A stretch of 35,921 bases of DNA from SAR116 cluster bacterium MED-G04. Lineage in GTDB: Bacteria; Pseudomonadota; Alphaproteobacteria; Puniceispirillales; UBA1172. The stretch's first letter is position 1. The number at the start of each line of letters is the position of its first letter. Under the pieces are notes generated by a model. That model was given only the letters and a program-made list of their open reading frames with translations, searched no databases and had not been told where the DNA came from. The stretch is from NCBI GenBank assembly GCA_002457135.1, contig NTKX01000013.1:1-35921 (forward strand), written 5' to 3'. Made by a program: the position numbers and the translations under genes. Positions 1 to 8,500 of the stretch are shown one piece after another.

Positions 1-24
1 CATTGATTTTGAGGGGAGGAAGTA

Positions 25-420
25 ATGGCTAAGACCATTCACACCATGATGCGTGTGCTTGAAGAGCAGCGTTCAGTTAATTTCTATGAAAAAGCATTTG
101 GACTTTCAGTGGCGGACCGTCTCGATTTTGACAGTTTCACGCTGATTTACATGTCCAATGATGAATGTTCATTTGAGGTTGAACTGACGGTCAACAAGGG
201 GCGAGAAGAACCCTACGATCTTGGTGACGGTTATGGCCATCTGGCGGTATCGGTTGATGATCTCGATGCCGAACACAGTCGCTTGATTGATGAAGGTCTT
301 GCTCCTCGAAAAATTGTTGAATTTGAACGTGATGGTGGATTGCTGGCACGTTTTTTCTTCGTTCAGGATCCGGATGGATACCAGATCGAAGTTTTACAGC
401 GGCATGGTCGCTTTAAATAA
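25..420 (+). CDS. gloA: Glyoxalase I-like VOC protein (lactoylglutathione lyase)
   Basis: Predicted cytosolic, metal-dependent enzyme that would convert the methylglyoxal-glutathione hemithioacetal to S-lactoylglutathione. The 131-residue protein matches the size of single-domain bacterial glyoxalase I. The four metal ligands expected from GloA are in place: H6, E53 in an ELT motif, H72 in YGHLAVSVDD and E122 in DPDGYQIEV. It starts after a GAGGGGAGGA ribosome binding site. The next gene follows 27 bases downstream on the same strand, so it may be cotranscribed with the GMC dehydrogenase pair. A glutathione reductase gene 4 kb away would supply the cofactor. Another VOC function cannot be excluded, because substrate cannot be read from the ligands alone. 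Confidence 0.75.
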   Translation: MAKTIHTMMRVLEEQRSVNFYEKAFGLSVADRLDFDSFTLIYMSNDECSFEVELTVNKGREEPYDLGDGYGHLAVSVDDLDAEHSRLIDEGLAPRKIVEFERDGGLLARFFFVQDPDGYQIEVLQRHGRFK

Positions 421-447
421 ACAACCAATCTCAAAAGGGGAGTAATA

Positions 448-963
448 ATGGAAGAAGTCAGAAAATTATCTCGACGCGATCTGCTCCGTCAGAGCGTGGC
501 GTTGGGGACAGTATTCGTTATGGGAACGGGTTTTATTGCTGCACCCAATGCTGCATGGGCTGTTGAGGTCAAGCACCTCAAACCACAGACCATGGCGACC
601 CTGATCCAGATGGCACGGGACATTTACCCGCATGATCATGTGGGTGATGAATATTATGCCAAGGCTGTTAAAGGCTATGACAGTGCTGATGCCATGGCGG
701 GTGTTGAAGCCGGGGTTGAGGCCCTTGACGCTGTAGCCGCCGGTCGTGGTTACGGCAACTACCTGTCCATTGGCTGGGAACGTGACCGGGTTGATATCCT
801 GCGCAGCATGGAACAGAGCCCGTTCTTTCAGCAGATCCGTGGTGGATTGATCGTTGGTCTTTATAACCAGGAGGCTGTATGGCCCATGTTCGGTTATGAG
901 GGCGAAAGCTTCAGCAAAGGCGGTTACATCAACCGCGGTTTCAACGACATCAACTGGGTCTAG
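448..963 (+). CDS. Tat-exported small subunit, gluconate 2-dehydrogenase subunit 3 type
   Basis: Likely the small, non-catalytic subunit of a periplasmic GMC-type dehydrogenase. Residues 1-38 form a twin-arginine signal: SRRDLLRQS with R9 and R10, a hydrophobic stretch around 16-32, and a probable cleavage site after AWA at 38. The mature part (about 133 residues) has the start LKPQTMATLIQMARDIYPHD typical of gluconate 2-dehydrogenase subunit 3 proteins. The GMC gene begins only 12 bases after this stop and has no signal peptide of its own. By analogy with known two- and three-subunit dehydrogenases, I infer that this subunit carries the flavoprotein across the membrane as a folded complex. 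No cytochrome c subunit is seen in the window. Confidence 0.8.
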   Translation: MEEVRKLSRRDLLRQSVALGTVFVMGTGFIAAPNAAWAVEVKHLKPQTMATLIQMARDIYPHDHVGDEYYAKAVKGYDSADAMAGVEAGVEALDAVAAGRGYGNYLSIGWERDRVDILRSMEQSPFFQQIRGGLIVGLYNQEAVWPMFGYEGESFSKGGYINRGFNDINWV

Positions 964-975
964 GGGAGGACTGTT

Positions 976-2544
976 ATGGCTAAATTTGATATGAACGACG
1001 ACAATGTCGTGGTCATCATCGGTACAGGTGCCGGTGGTGGTGTTCTCGCCAATGAACTGGCCCAGAAAGGGGTCAAGGTTGTGGCGTTTGAAGCTGGCGG
1101 TCGCCATCTTCCTGAAGACTATGTTAACGACGAATGGGGCAGCTTTGCCCAGATTTCCTGGCTGGATACCCGGACAACCTCCGGTAACTTCCGTCTCGCC
1201 AAGGATTTCTCTGGTCTGCCATCATGGATCGTGAAGGCTGTTGGTGGTTCCACCATTCACTGGGCCGGGGCTTCGCTTCGTTTCCAGGAACATGAATGGA
1301 AAGCCCGCACCACGTATGGTGACGTTCAGGGCGCAAGCCTGCTGGACTGGCCCATCGATGGTGAGGAGCTGGCTCCTTATTACTCAAAGGCCGAAGAAAA
1401 GCTTCGTGTGACCCGCACGGGTGACCGTGAAGGCCTGCCAGGCAACAACAACTACAAGGTTTTTGAAGCTGGCGCAAAGAAGCTGGGCTACAAGGATGTC
1501 CATACTGGCCGGATGGCGATCAACAGCAGGGATTATGACGATTACGCTGCCTGTCAGCAGACCGGTTTCTGCTTCCAGGGTTGTAAATGGGGTGCCAAAT
1601 GGTCCTCTGCCTATCATGATATCCCGCTTGGTGAAGCCACGGGTAATCTTGAAGTGCGTGAAAACGCTCAGGCGCTCAAGATTGAGCATGATGATACAGG
1701 TAAGGTCACCGGGGTGCTTTATGCCGACAAGGATGGCAACCAGCATCTCCAGAAGGCACGCATCGTCTGTGTCGCTGGTAACTCGGTTGAAAGCCCGCGT
1801 CTGCTGCTGAACTCAGCATCCAACATGTTCCCTGATGGTCTTGCCAACTCGTCCGGTCAGGTTGGCCGTAACTACATGCGGCACATGACAGGGTCGGTTT
1901 ACGCCGTCTTTGATCAGCCAGTACGCATGTGGCGCGGTACCACCATGGCTGGCATTATCACCGATGAGAGCAGGCATGATCCGTCACGCGGCTTTGTCGG
2001 TGGTTATGAGATGGAAACACTGTCCATCGGTCTGCCGTTCATGGCTGCATTCCTGGATCCGGGTTCATGGGGCAGGGAATTTGCCACCGCTCTCGACAGC
2101 TATGAGAACATGGCCGGTATGTGGCTTGTTGGTGAAGATATGCCGCAGGAAACCAACCGCATCACCCTCAACCATGACATCAAGGACCAGCATGGTCTGC
2201 CTACCCCGAATGTGCATTTCGACGATCACCCGAATGATGTCGCCATGCGCAATCACGCTTACCAGCAGGGTATGGCCATTTACGATGCCATGGGTGCAAC
2301 ACGGGCGTTCCCGACCCCGCCATACCCGTCAACCCACAACATGGGTACAAACCGGATGTCGGAAAAGCCACGCGATGGTGTGGTGAACCGTTGGGGCCAG
2401 TCGCATGACGTGAAGAACCTGTTTGTCTCTGATGGCAGCCAGTTCACCACCGGTGCGGCCGAAAACCCGACCCTGACGATTGTGGCCCTGGCCATCCGTC
2501 AGGCTGACCGGATTGCAAGCGAGATGAGCAAAGGCAACATCTAA
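976..2544 (+). CDS. GMC family FAD-dependent dehydrogenase, large subunit
   Basis: Glucose-methanol-choline family oxidoreductase that would oxidise a sugar, sugar acid or other alcohol. Seen: an FAD-binding GTGAGGG at residues 16-22, a cysteine motif with C193, C199 and C203 in the pattern C-x5-C-x3-C, and the catalytic pair H454 (in THNMGTNRM) and N497 (in ENPTLT). The cysteine motif resembles the iron-sulfur site described in FAD-dependent glucose dehydrogenases. The 522-residue length is normal. There is no N-terminal signal, so export would depend on the Tat-signal partner directly upstream. An AGGGGAGGA ribosome binding site spans the upstream stop codon, which suggests translational coupling. 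The substrate cannot be named. Confidence 0.88.
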   Translation: MAKFDMNDDNVVVIIGTGAGGGVLANELAQKGVKVVAFEAGGRHLPEDYVNDEWGSFAQISWLDTRTTSGNFRLAKDFSGLPSWIVKAVGGSTIHWAGASLRFQEHEWKARTTYGDVQGASLLDWPIDGEELAPYYSKAEEKLRVTRTGDREGLPGNNNYKVFEAGAKKLGYKDVHTGRMAINSRDYDDYAACQQTGFCFQGCKWGAKWSSAYHDIPLGEATGNLEVRENAQALKIEHDDTGKVTGVLYADKDGNQHLQKARIVCVAGNSVESPRLLLNSASNMFPDGLANSSGQVGRNYMRHMTGSVYAVFDQPVRMWRGTTMAGIITDESRHDPSRGFVGGYEMETLSIGLPFMAAFLDPGSWGREFATALDSYENMAGMWLVGEDMPQETNRITLNHDIKDQHGLPTPNVHFDDHPNDVAMRNHAYQQGMAIYDAMGATRAFPTPPYPSTHNMGTNRMSEKPRDGVVNRWGQSHDVKNLFVSDGSQFTTGAAENPTLTIVALAIRQADRIASEMSKGNI

Positions 2545-2569
2545 GCCTGATCCGAAGGCAACATAATTG

Positions 2570-2603
2570 ATCCGGTACGGCCCAGCCGTGCCGGATTTTT
2601 TTT
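2570..2603 (+). terminator. Rho-independent terminator after the GMC gene
   Basis: An 11-base stem (2570-2580 with 2586-2596, one G-U pair) closes a five-base loop and runs into a T tract at 2595-2603. It lies 25 bases after the GMC stop and ends the first operon. Confidence 0.88.
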
Positions 2604-2620
2604 ATGCCCCAATGGCATAA

Positions 2621-2665
2621 GCGCAGGTGATTTATGCGCAGGCAGCTTAGGTGCAGGCGGCTTTG
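2621..2665. repeat. Three degenerate 15-bp tandem units across the HAD stop codon
   Basis: The units are 2621-2635, 2636-2650 and 2651-2665, sharing G(C/T)GCAGG at the start. The second and third match at 12 of 15 positions. The stop codon of the minus-strand HAD gene (2647-2649) lies in the second unit and the third encodes its last residues. Confidence 0.65.
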
Positions 2666-3366
2666 GCGAAATCCATCATGGTGTCAAAGGTGATATCAGC
2701 TTGCGGCATGGACCCTGTCCGTGCTGTCGCCCCCCATGACCCGCCGCCACGCAAATTCTGCCGGTCAATCCAGACTGTCGGCAGCCCCGCCGCCCTTGCG
2801 GGCTGAATATCGTGAAACAGGCTCTGCGCAACGTGCAGAACAGCCTCACCCGGGATGGCATGATCAGCGTCCAGCCGTGTCAGCATATGGCTGAAATTGG
2901 CGGGGTCGGGTTTGTAGGACCCGACATCCTCGGCGGTGTAGATCGCATCAAACCTGACCCCCAGCCGCTCATTGGATGCGGCAAAGCCAGCACGGTTGAC
3001 GTTGGACAGGATCACCAGCCGGAAATGCTGTTTCAGCAGCCTGAGGGCATCAGCGCTATCAGGAAACGCGGGCCAGTACGGCACAAACTGCCCAAAGCGG
3101 GCGTTCATTTCATCATTGGATTTAAGCCCCTCTTCAAGGGCAAAGCGGCGATGCGCCTCGGTCAGCACGTCGGAATAGATCATCCCCGGGGTTTCGGCCT
3201 GGATAGTGCTTTCGATAATGGCGAATTTTTCCAGCAGCTGATGACGCGTCATGGTGCCGGAATTGGCCGCCAGCAACGGCTGAAATCCGTCCCAGATGCC
3301 GCTTTCCCAGTCAATCAGCGTGCCGTAGCAATCAAAGGTGAGGGTGGTGAATGGCTTATAGTTCAT
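2647..3366 (-). CDS. HAD superfamily hydrolase, haloacid dehalogenase type II
   Basis: Cytosolic hydrolase resembling (S)-2-haloacid dehalogenases. Seen: motif I FDCYGTLIDWESG with nucleophile D12, a motif II LSNVNRAGF segment, a lysine in GSYKPDPANF, and the motif HVAQSLFHDIQPARAAG followed by TVWIDR, which is characteristic of the type II branch. The 239-residue length fits the family. It is a single gene, convergent with the GMC operon and divergent from the next gene, with a 138-base gap. Its C-terminal codons lie in a tandem repeat. The physiological substrate may be something other than a halogenated acid, as many family members act on phosphate esters. Confidence 0.85.
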   Translation of the reverse strand: MNYKPFTTLTFDCYGTLIDWESGIWDGFQPLLAANSGTMTRHQLLEKFAIIESTIQAETPGMIYSDVLTEAHRRFALEEGLKSNDEMNARFGQFVPYWPAFPDSADALRLLKQHFRLVILSNVNRAGFAASNERLGVRFDAIYTAEDVGSYKPDPANFSHMLTRLDADHAIPGEAVLHVAQSLFHDIQPARAAGLPTVWIDRQNLRGGGSWGATARTGSMPQADITFDTMMDFAKAACT

Positions 3367-3504
3367 GGTCCTGTCTTTCGATCATTAGGGTTAGCCTTTG
3401 GGTTAAAATATCAAGGCAGAACAGCATCCTTCAGGATCATATCGCTATTCCGTATGTCATGCTAATTCCTTTTATTCGTTTTGTTTTTGCTTTCAGAGGT
3501 TGCC

Positions 3505-3972
3505 ATGTTGACGATGCCGGAAATGCTCAAATCCATCAATGAAACTAGTTTTGGCGATCTTGGTTCCCTGGTCAATGTGAAGAACGGGCATTGGGTCATC
3601 GGGGGCGACAGCCTGTTTCCGCTTCAGATCGAAATGCTGGCCGAGGATAACCGATACCTGCTTTATTCCTCGGCGATCCGGTCCACGGCTGAACCGATTT
3701 ATGTGTCGCTCATGAAAACCATGTTCATCGAAAACCTCCAGGGCATGAGCCTTGGTCGATACGGGATCTGTCTTGGGCCGGTCACCATCACCATCTATCA
3801 GCAGATCAAACTGGATCAGATCAACACAAACGAAAAACTCGCCGCCATGATGACCTGCCACCGGATGCTGATGGAATGCTATCTTGAGGGCGATGCCACC
3901 ATGGTGGAAGATTTGCCCTATTCCCCGCTGCTTTCCATGATGAACAGCACCGTCATCCCTTTCAGGCACTGA
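3505..3972 (+). CDS. Hypothetical protein with CesT-like (type III chaperone) character
   Basis: The 155-residue protein has no signal peptide or membrane segment. I chose the ATG at 3505 because an AGAGG ribosome binding site sits five bases before it; an upstream in-frame TTG at 3481 has no comparable site. The layout recalls small secretion chaperones of the CesT/Tir class: an N-terminal helix, a strand region at 22-57 (VNVKNGHWVIGGDSLFPLQI), an ENLQGMSLGRYGICLGPVTI segment at 76-95 and a long helix at about 107-128. No secretion apparatus or effector is visible nearby. The assignment is from pattern resemblance only and the actual role is unknown. It is followed by the inverted repeat in front of glutathione reductase. 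Confidence 0.55.
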   Translation: MLTMPEMLKSINETSFGDLGSLVNVKNGHWVIGGDSLFPLQIEMLAEDNRYLLYSSAIRSTAEPIYVSLMKTMFIENLQGMSLGRYGICLGPVTITIYQQIKLDQINTNEKLAAMMTCHRMLMECYLEGDATMVEDLPYSPLLSMMNSTVIPFRH

Positions 3973-3990
3973 TCTCGCCACTCCACTGGA

Positions 3991-4057
3991 TTTTCCCGCC
4001 CCAAGCGATTAAAAAGGGATTAGGTAATTTATTCTTGCCTTTTAATCGCGGGGGAAA
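3991..4057. promoter_or_regulatory. Long imperfect inverted repeat covering the gor ribosome binding site
   Basis: The core is GCGATTAAAAAGG (4005-4017) against CCTTTTAATCGC (4038-4049), identical apart from one extra A. Outside it, TTTTCCC (3991-3997) can pair with part of GGGGGAAAA (4050-4058). The 3' arm includes the G-rich ribosome binding site of gor. No T tract follows, so it does not look like a terminator for the upstream gene. It may be an operator or a translation-controlling hairpin. Confidence 0.6.
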
Positions 4058-4063
4058 ATCGGC

Positions 4064-5443
4064 ATGGCGAGTTATGACTATGACCTCATCACCATTGGTG
4101 CGGGTTCAGGGGGAGTGCGGGCCAGCCGCATCGCCGCTGGCCATGGCGCAAAAGTCGCCGTGATTGAGGAGGACCGCCCCGGCGGCACCTGCGTGTTGCG
4201 GGGCTGTGTTCCCAAAAAGCTGCTGATGTTTGGCTCCCTCTTCTCGGCCGAGGTAGAGGATGCCATCGGGTTTGGCTGGGGTGATGATCACGCTGACAGC
4301 GATGATGGCATTGCCTGGAGTCATGACTGGGGCGGCCTCGTTACCCGCAAAAATGCTGAACTTGACCGTCTTTCCGGTATCTACCAGAACCTGCTTGATA
4401 ATGCCGGGGTTGAGCTGATTGCCGGGCGCGGTGTTATCACCGGGCCGCATTCGGTCAGGGTGGGGGAGCGCGAATACACCGCCGAACGCATCCTGATTGC
4501 CGTAGGCGGCTGGCCGCATTTCCCGCCGGTTGAAGGCGTTGCGGATCATGGTATTTCATCCAATGAAGCGCTTGAGCTGAGCTATCGCCCTGATGAGATT
4601 GTGATTTTTGGTGCAGGCTATATCGCGGTTGAATTTGCCGGGATTTTCAATGGCTTTGGTTCCAAAACCCATCTTGTCTACCGGGCTGATCTGCCCCTGC
4701 GCGGCTTTGATGAGGATTTGCGCAAGGGCCTGGCTGAGGCGATGGAGGCGCGGGGCATCATCCTGCATCCCGGCTGCACGATTACCGGCGTGACCGGTGA
4801 CGATAACGCCAAGGATGTTGCCCTCTCTGATGGCACAACCATTTCGGCGGATACGCTCATGGTGGCGGCTGGCCGCAAGCCCATGACCGACGGGCTGGGG
4901 CTGGAAGCGGTGGGGATCGAAACCGATCAATCGGGCGCTATCCCCGTTGATGAAAACAGCATGACCCCGGTGCCGTCGATCTATGCCATTGGTGATGTCA
5001 CCAACCGGATCAACCTGACCCCGGTTGCCATCGCCGAAGGGCATGTTTTCGCCGATACCATTTATGGCGGCATGGCGCGGCTGATGGATCACCGCAATGT
5101 CCCGTCGGCGGTGTTCAGCCAACCCCCGATCGGCAGTGTCGGCCTGACCGAAGAGCAGGCAAGGCAGGACGGCTTTGACCCTGTTATCTATGCTTCAAGT
5201 TTCCGGGCGATGAAGAACACGATCTCCGGACGGGAGGAAAAAACCGTCATGAAACTGGTGGTCGATCAATCCAGCAACAAGGTTATCGGCGCCCATATGC
5301 TGGGGCCTGATGCCCCTGAAATCATGCAGGGGCTGGCCATCGCCATCAAGGCCGGTGCAACCAAGGCTGATTTTGATGCCACCATCGGCATTCACCCGAC
5401 CTCGGCGGAAGAGTTTGTCACCATGCGCCAGCCTGTTGGCTAG
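4064..5443 (+). CDS. gor: Glutathione-disulfide reductase
   Basis: FAD- and NAD(P)H-dependent enzyme that reduces oxidised glutathione in the cytosol. Seen: FAD-binding GAGSGGVRASR at about 12-22, redox disulfide C43/C48 in GGTCVLRGCVPKKL, a second nucleotide-binding GAGYIAVEFAG, the second FAD motif YAIGDVTNRINLTPVAI, and the catalytic H444/E449 pair in IHPTSAEEF. The 459-residue length is normal. The CVLRGC active site fits glutathione reductase better than lipoamide dehydrogenase or mercuric reductase. The gene stands alone behind an inverted repeat that could control its translation. Its product would support the glyoxalase-like enzyme and the glutaredoxin encoded in this window. Confidence 0.93.
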   Translation: MASYDYDLITIGAGSGGVRASRIAAGHGAKVAVIEEDRPGGTCVLRGCVPKKLLMFGSLFSAEVEDAIGFGWGDDHADSDDGIAWSHDWGGLVTRKNAELDRLSGIYQNLLDNAGVELIAGRGVITGPHSVRVGEREYTAERILIAVGGWPHFPPVEGVADHGISSNEALELSYRPDEIVIFGAGYIAVEFAGIFNGFGSKTHLVYRADLPLRGFDEDLRKGLAEAMEARGIILHPGCTITGVTGDDNAKDVALSDGTTISADTLMVAAGRKPMTDGLGLEAVGIETDQSGAIPVDENSMTPVPSIYAIGDVTNRINLTPVAIAEGHVFADTIYGGMARLMDHRNVPSAVFSQPPIGSVGLTEEQARQDGFDPVIYASSFRAMKNTISGREEKTVMKLVVDQSSNKVIGAHMLGPDAPEIMQGLAIAIKAGATKADFDATIGIHPTSAEEFVTMRQPVG

Positions 5444-5470
5444 GTGCAACGAGTTGGGTGCAGCGAGTTG
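5443..5470. repeat. Two 14-bp tandem units starting at the gor stop codon
   Basis: GGTGCAACGAGTTG (5443-5456) is followed directly by GGTGCAGCGAGTTG (5457-5470), differing at one base. The first base of the repeat is the last base of the gor stop codon. Confidence 0.8.
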
Positions 5471-5549
5471 GGGGCAGGAATTCATTGCCAAAAAGACCCA
5501 TATCCTGTTAAACCGACTATGCTATTCATACGGTTAAGGAAACGTAAAA

Positions 5550-6914
5550 ATGACTTGGACAGCTTCATCCTGGCGTGACCATCCGATCCTGCAAGTGCCG
5601 GAGTATCCTGATGCTGCCGTGCTGAAGGATGTGGAGAATACACTGGCCGCGATGCCGCCACTGGTCTTTGCCGGTGAGGTGCAGGCCCTGCGTCACCAGC
5701 TTGGTGAGGTTGCCGAGGGCCGGGCCTTCCTGCTCCAGGGCGGTGACTGTGCCGAGAGCTTCAGCGAATTTTCCGCTGATCATATCCGCGATACGTTCAA
5801 GGTGATGATGCAGATGGCCGTGGTCCTGACCTTTGGCCTGTCGATGCCGGTGGTCAAGGTGGCCCGCATGGCTGGCCAGTTTGCCAAGCCGCGCTCCTCT
5901 GCGACCGAGGTAATAGACGGCATTGAGCTGCCAAGCTATCGCGGTGACATGATCAACGCCATCGGGTTCACCGAGGAAGAGCGTATTCCCGATCCGGTCA
6001 GGCTGTTGCGGGCCTATCATCAATCCTCGGCGACGCTGAACCTGATCCGCGCCTTTGCCACTGGCGGGCTGGCCAATCTTGAGGCTGTACACGCCTGGAC
6101 GCTCGATTACGTCAAGGGTTCGGCTGAGGCCAGCCGGTATGAGGAAATTGCATCGCGCATCAATGAAGCGCTTGATTTCATGCGGGCCTGCGGTGTTTCC
6201 AGTGCCAACAGCCGTTCACTGCGTGAAACCCGGCTCTACACCAGCCATGAAGCGCTTCTGCTGAATTATGAGGAAGCCTTCACCCGTCAGGATACCATCA
6301 CGCCTGAGGGGTCAGAGTTTTCGACCTCTGCCCATATGCTCTGGATCGGGGACAGGACACGCCAGCTCGACGGTGCCCATGTTGAATACATGCGCGGGAT
6401 TGCAAACCCCATTGGCATGAAATGCGGGCCTTCGCTTGATCCTGACGAAATGCTGAAACTGATCGAAACCCTCAACCCCGATAATGTGCCGGGGCGGCTG
6501 ACCCTGATTGCCCGCATGGGGGCAGGGCAGGTCCGTGAAAAGCTCACCCCCCTGCTTGAAAAGGTCAAGCAATCCGGCCAGAAGGTGGTGTGGTGCTGTG
6601 ATCCGATGCATGGCAACACCGTCAAGGCATCGAGCGGGTTCAAGACACGCCGTGTTGATGATGTGCTGGAGGAGGTTCGCGGTTTCTTTGATGCCCATGA
6701 TGCGGTCGGTACCTACCCCGGCGGTGTCCATTTTGAGATGACGGGCGCCAATGTCACCGAATGCGTTGGCGGTGATGTGGCCGAGGTCAAGGAGGCCGAC
6801 CTGTCGGATCGTTATCGCACTTTCTGTGACCCGAGGCTGAACGCCAACCAGTCACTGGAACTCGCCCTTCTCATTGCTGATCTGCTCAAGCAGCGTCGTG
6901 ATACGCCCGCCTGA
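5550..6914 (+). CDS. aroG: Class II 3-deoxy-7-phosphoheptulonate synthase (DAHP synthase)
   Basis: First enzyme of the shikimate pathway, condensing phosphoenolpyruvate and erythrose 4-phosphate. It belongs to the plant-like class II family: [11 protein letters not shown] with metal ligand C67, [28 protein letters not shown], and [10 protein letters not shown] with the conserved histidine. The 454-residue length is typical and it is full length. It is unrelated in sequence to class I AroF/G/H enzymes; the symbol aroG follows use in other class II organisms. The ATG is preceded by AAGGAAACGTAAAA. The nicotinate phosphoribosyltransferase-like gene starts 29 bases downstream and is probably cotranscribed. 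Confidence 0.95.
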   Translation: MTWTASSWRDHPILQVPEYPDAAVLKDVENTLAAMPPLVFAGEVQALRHQLGEVAEGRAFLLQGGDCAESFSEFSADHIRDTFKVMMQMAVVLTFGLSMPVVKVARMAGQFAKPRSSATEVIDGIELPSYRGDMINAIGFTEEERIPDPVRLLRAYHQSSATLNLIRAFATGGLANLEAVHAWTLDYVKGSAEASRYEEIASRINEALDFMRACGVSSANSRSLRETRLYTSHEALLLNYEEAFTRQDTITPEGSEFSTSAHMLWIGDRTRQLDGAHVEYMRGIANPIGMKCGPSLDPDEMLKLIETLNPDNVPGRLTLIARMGAGQVREKLTPLLEKVKQSGQKVVWCCDPMHGNTVKASSGFKTRRVDDVLEEVRGFFDAHDAVGTYPGGVHFEMTGANVTECVGGDVAEVKEADLSDRYRTFCDPRLNANQSLELALLIADLLKQRRDTPA

Positions 6915-6943
6915 GACCACCGCATTCCATCGGGAGCCTAGCC

Positions 6944-8083
6944 ATGGATAAAGCGCGTTATCAGGGACCCACCCTTGAGAAGCATCCGTCCCTGACCGAC
7001 AGTTATTTTCTGCGCACCAAATCCGTTGTTGAGCGCATGGGTGATGCTGATGTCACCTATGCTGTGTTCATGCGCCGGCCGGTGCTGTCTGCACCGCGGC
7101 TTGCCATGGAATGGGTTGCCTCCATCCTCAATGAACGCGGCAGCAGTTTCAATCTTGAGCTGCGCCACCCTGAGGGCAGCTGGGTCGGTGCCGGTGATCC
7201 TATTCTCTACCTCAGTGGCAAGCTATCGCAACTGGTTGATCTTGAAACCGTCATGCTGCAACGGATCGGTGCGCCCTCGGTCGCGGCCTATAACGCGCAT
7301 GCCATGTGTTCAGCCTTGCCCGATGTATCCTTCCTTGCCATGGATGCCCGCCATTGTGCCGGAACCGAAATGGCTGAACTGATGGCGTATGGCGCATCGG
7401 TGGGGTCTGCCGTGGCGCAGAACCAGTCCGGTGCCACCGGGTTTATCGGTTGCGCAACGGACCATACCGCCCCGTTCTTTGGTACGGCCAAGGGTCGCGG
7501 GACCATGCCGCATGCGCTGATTGGCTATGCTGGCTCAACGGTGGAGGCTGCACGGATTTATGATCAGACCTTCCCCGATGAACCGCTGACGGTGCTGGTT
7601 GATTATTTCGGCCAGGAAATCACCGATAGCCTGGAGGTTGCCCGAACCTTTGCTGAACGGGCGCGGGACGGCACGCTGGCTGTCAGGCTGGATACCCATG
7701 GCGGGCGTTACGCCGAGGGCCTCGATGTTCAGCAATCCTATGCTGTGCTGGAACGCCATGCCCCTGATGCCATCCGGGGTTATCGCACTGATGGTGAGCT
7801 GAAACACCTGATCGGCACCGGCGTTTCCGCCGCATCAACCTGGCACTTGCGTGAAAAACTCAACGAGGCCGGCTTTGAGAAGGTCAATATCGTCTGTTCC
7901 AGCGGGTTTGATCCCGAAAAATGCCGGGTCTTCTCACTGGCCCGGACACCGGTGAATATCATCGGCACCGGGTCTTACCTGCCGGATAAATGGTCCGAAA
8001 CCTATGCCACCGCTGATATTATTTCCTATAACGGCGTGGGGCGGGTCAAAACCGGCCGTGAATTCCTGATCCCCCAAGGTTAG
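6944..8083 (+). CDS. pncB: Nicotinate phosphoribosyltransferase-like protein
   Basis: Predicted NAD salvage enzyme that joins nicotinate to phosphoribosyl pyrophosphate. The 379-residue protein has the layout of the nicotinate/quinolinate phosphoribosyltransferase superfamily: an N-terminal domain with SLTDSYFLRTKSVVERMGDADVTYAVF, a middle DARHCAGTEMAELMAYGAS segment, and a barrel segment with RLDTHGGRYAEG and IVCSSGFDPEKC. It is shorter than E. coli PncB and looks like the compact alphaproteobacterial form. NAD synthetase lies 450 bases downstream on the same strand, which supports a role in NAD synthesis. Substrate preference (nicotinate against nicotinamide or quinolinate) cannot be read directly. 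Confidence 0.8.
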   Translation: MDKARYQGPTLEKHPSLTDSYFLRTKSVVERMGDADVTYAVFMRRPVLSAPRLAMEWVASILNERGSSFNLELRHPEGSWVGAGDPILYLSGKLSQLVDLETVMLQRIGAPSVAAYNAHAMCSALPDVSFLAMDARHCAGTEMAELMAYGASVGSAVAQNQSGATGFIGCATDHTAPFFGTAKGRGTMPHALIGYAGSTVEAARIYDQTFPDEPLTVLVDYFGQEITDSLEVARTFAERARDGTLAVRLDTHGGRYAEGLDVQQSYAVLERHAPDAIRGYRTDGELKHLIGTGVSAASTWHLREKLNEAGFEKVNIVCSSGFDPEKCRVFSLARTPVNIIGTGSYLPDKWSETYATADIISYNGVGRVKTGREFLIPQG

Positions 8084-8100
8084 GGTTTGGTGGGTTTGGT
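8083..8100. repeat. Two perfect 9-bp tandem units at the pncB-like stop codon
   Basis: GGGTTTGGT occurs at 8083-8091 and again at 8092-8100, starting on the last base of the stop codon. It fills the gap before the convergent DUF1330 gene. Confidence 0.75.
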
Positions 8101-8103
8101 GCC

Positions 8104-8403
8104 TCAGGTCGGGTCGAAGCCAACCACCTGCAATATCGCGCCGACAGAATTGTTCTGGCGGATCTTGCGGGTTTCCGCATAATTGGCATCATCATAGAAG
8201 GCACGGGCTTTTTCAATACTGTCAAATTCAATAACCACAACACGGTCGAAACTGACCTCACCTTCCGCCACGGTTTTGTCACCGCCACGGATCAGGTAAC
8301 GGCCACCATAGGAATTGACGATCTCGCTGGTCTGAACCATGTAAGGCTTGTACGCTTCGGGATCAGTGATGGTGATGAGGCCGACAATATATCCTTTAGC
8401 CAT
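8104..8403 (-). CDS. DUF1330 family protein
   Basis: Small 99-residue protein of the dimeric alpha/beta-barrel type. It has the family start MAKGYIVGLITITDPEAYKPYM, then GGRYLIRGGDKTVAEG, and the core RVVVIEFDSIEKARAFYDD, which is diagnostic of DUF1330. The function of this family is not established. It starts after a GGAG ribosome binding site. It converges on the pncB-like gene and diverges from nadE, so it is probably expressed on its own. The GC and codon use resemble those of its neighbours. Confidence 0.88.
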   Translation of the reverse strand: MAKGYIVGLITITDPEAYKPYMVQTSEIVNSYGGRYLIRGGDKTVAEGEVSFDRVVVIEFDSIEKARAFYDDANYAETRKIRQNNSVGAILQVVGFDPT

Positions 8404-8500
8404 GGGTAAACTCCTGCTGCTTTAATGCCAATGTTAATACTTATGATGAAACATCTTTCTGCCTTGAGGCAAGCCGGAAACAGGCACCTTCGGTTTCTTT

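Noticed and set aside
466-1107. 213-codon minus-strand open frame
   Set aside because: It lies antisense to the Tat-signal subunit and the GMC start, both of which have clear motifs and ribosome binding sites.
2812-3465. 217-codon plus-strand open frame
   Set aside because: Antisense to the HAD gene, whose catalytic motifs are intact.
3991-4057. Terminator of the CesT-like gene
   Set aside because: The stem is followed by GGGGGAAAA and not by a T run, and it reaches into the gor ribosome binding site.
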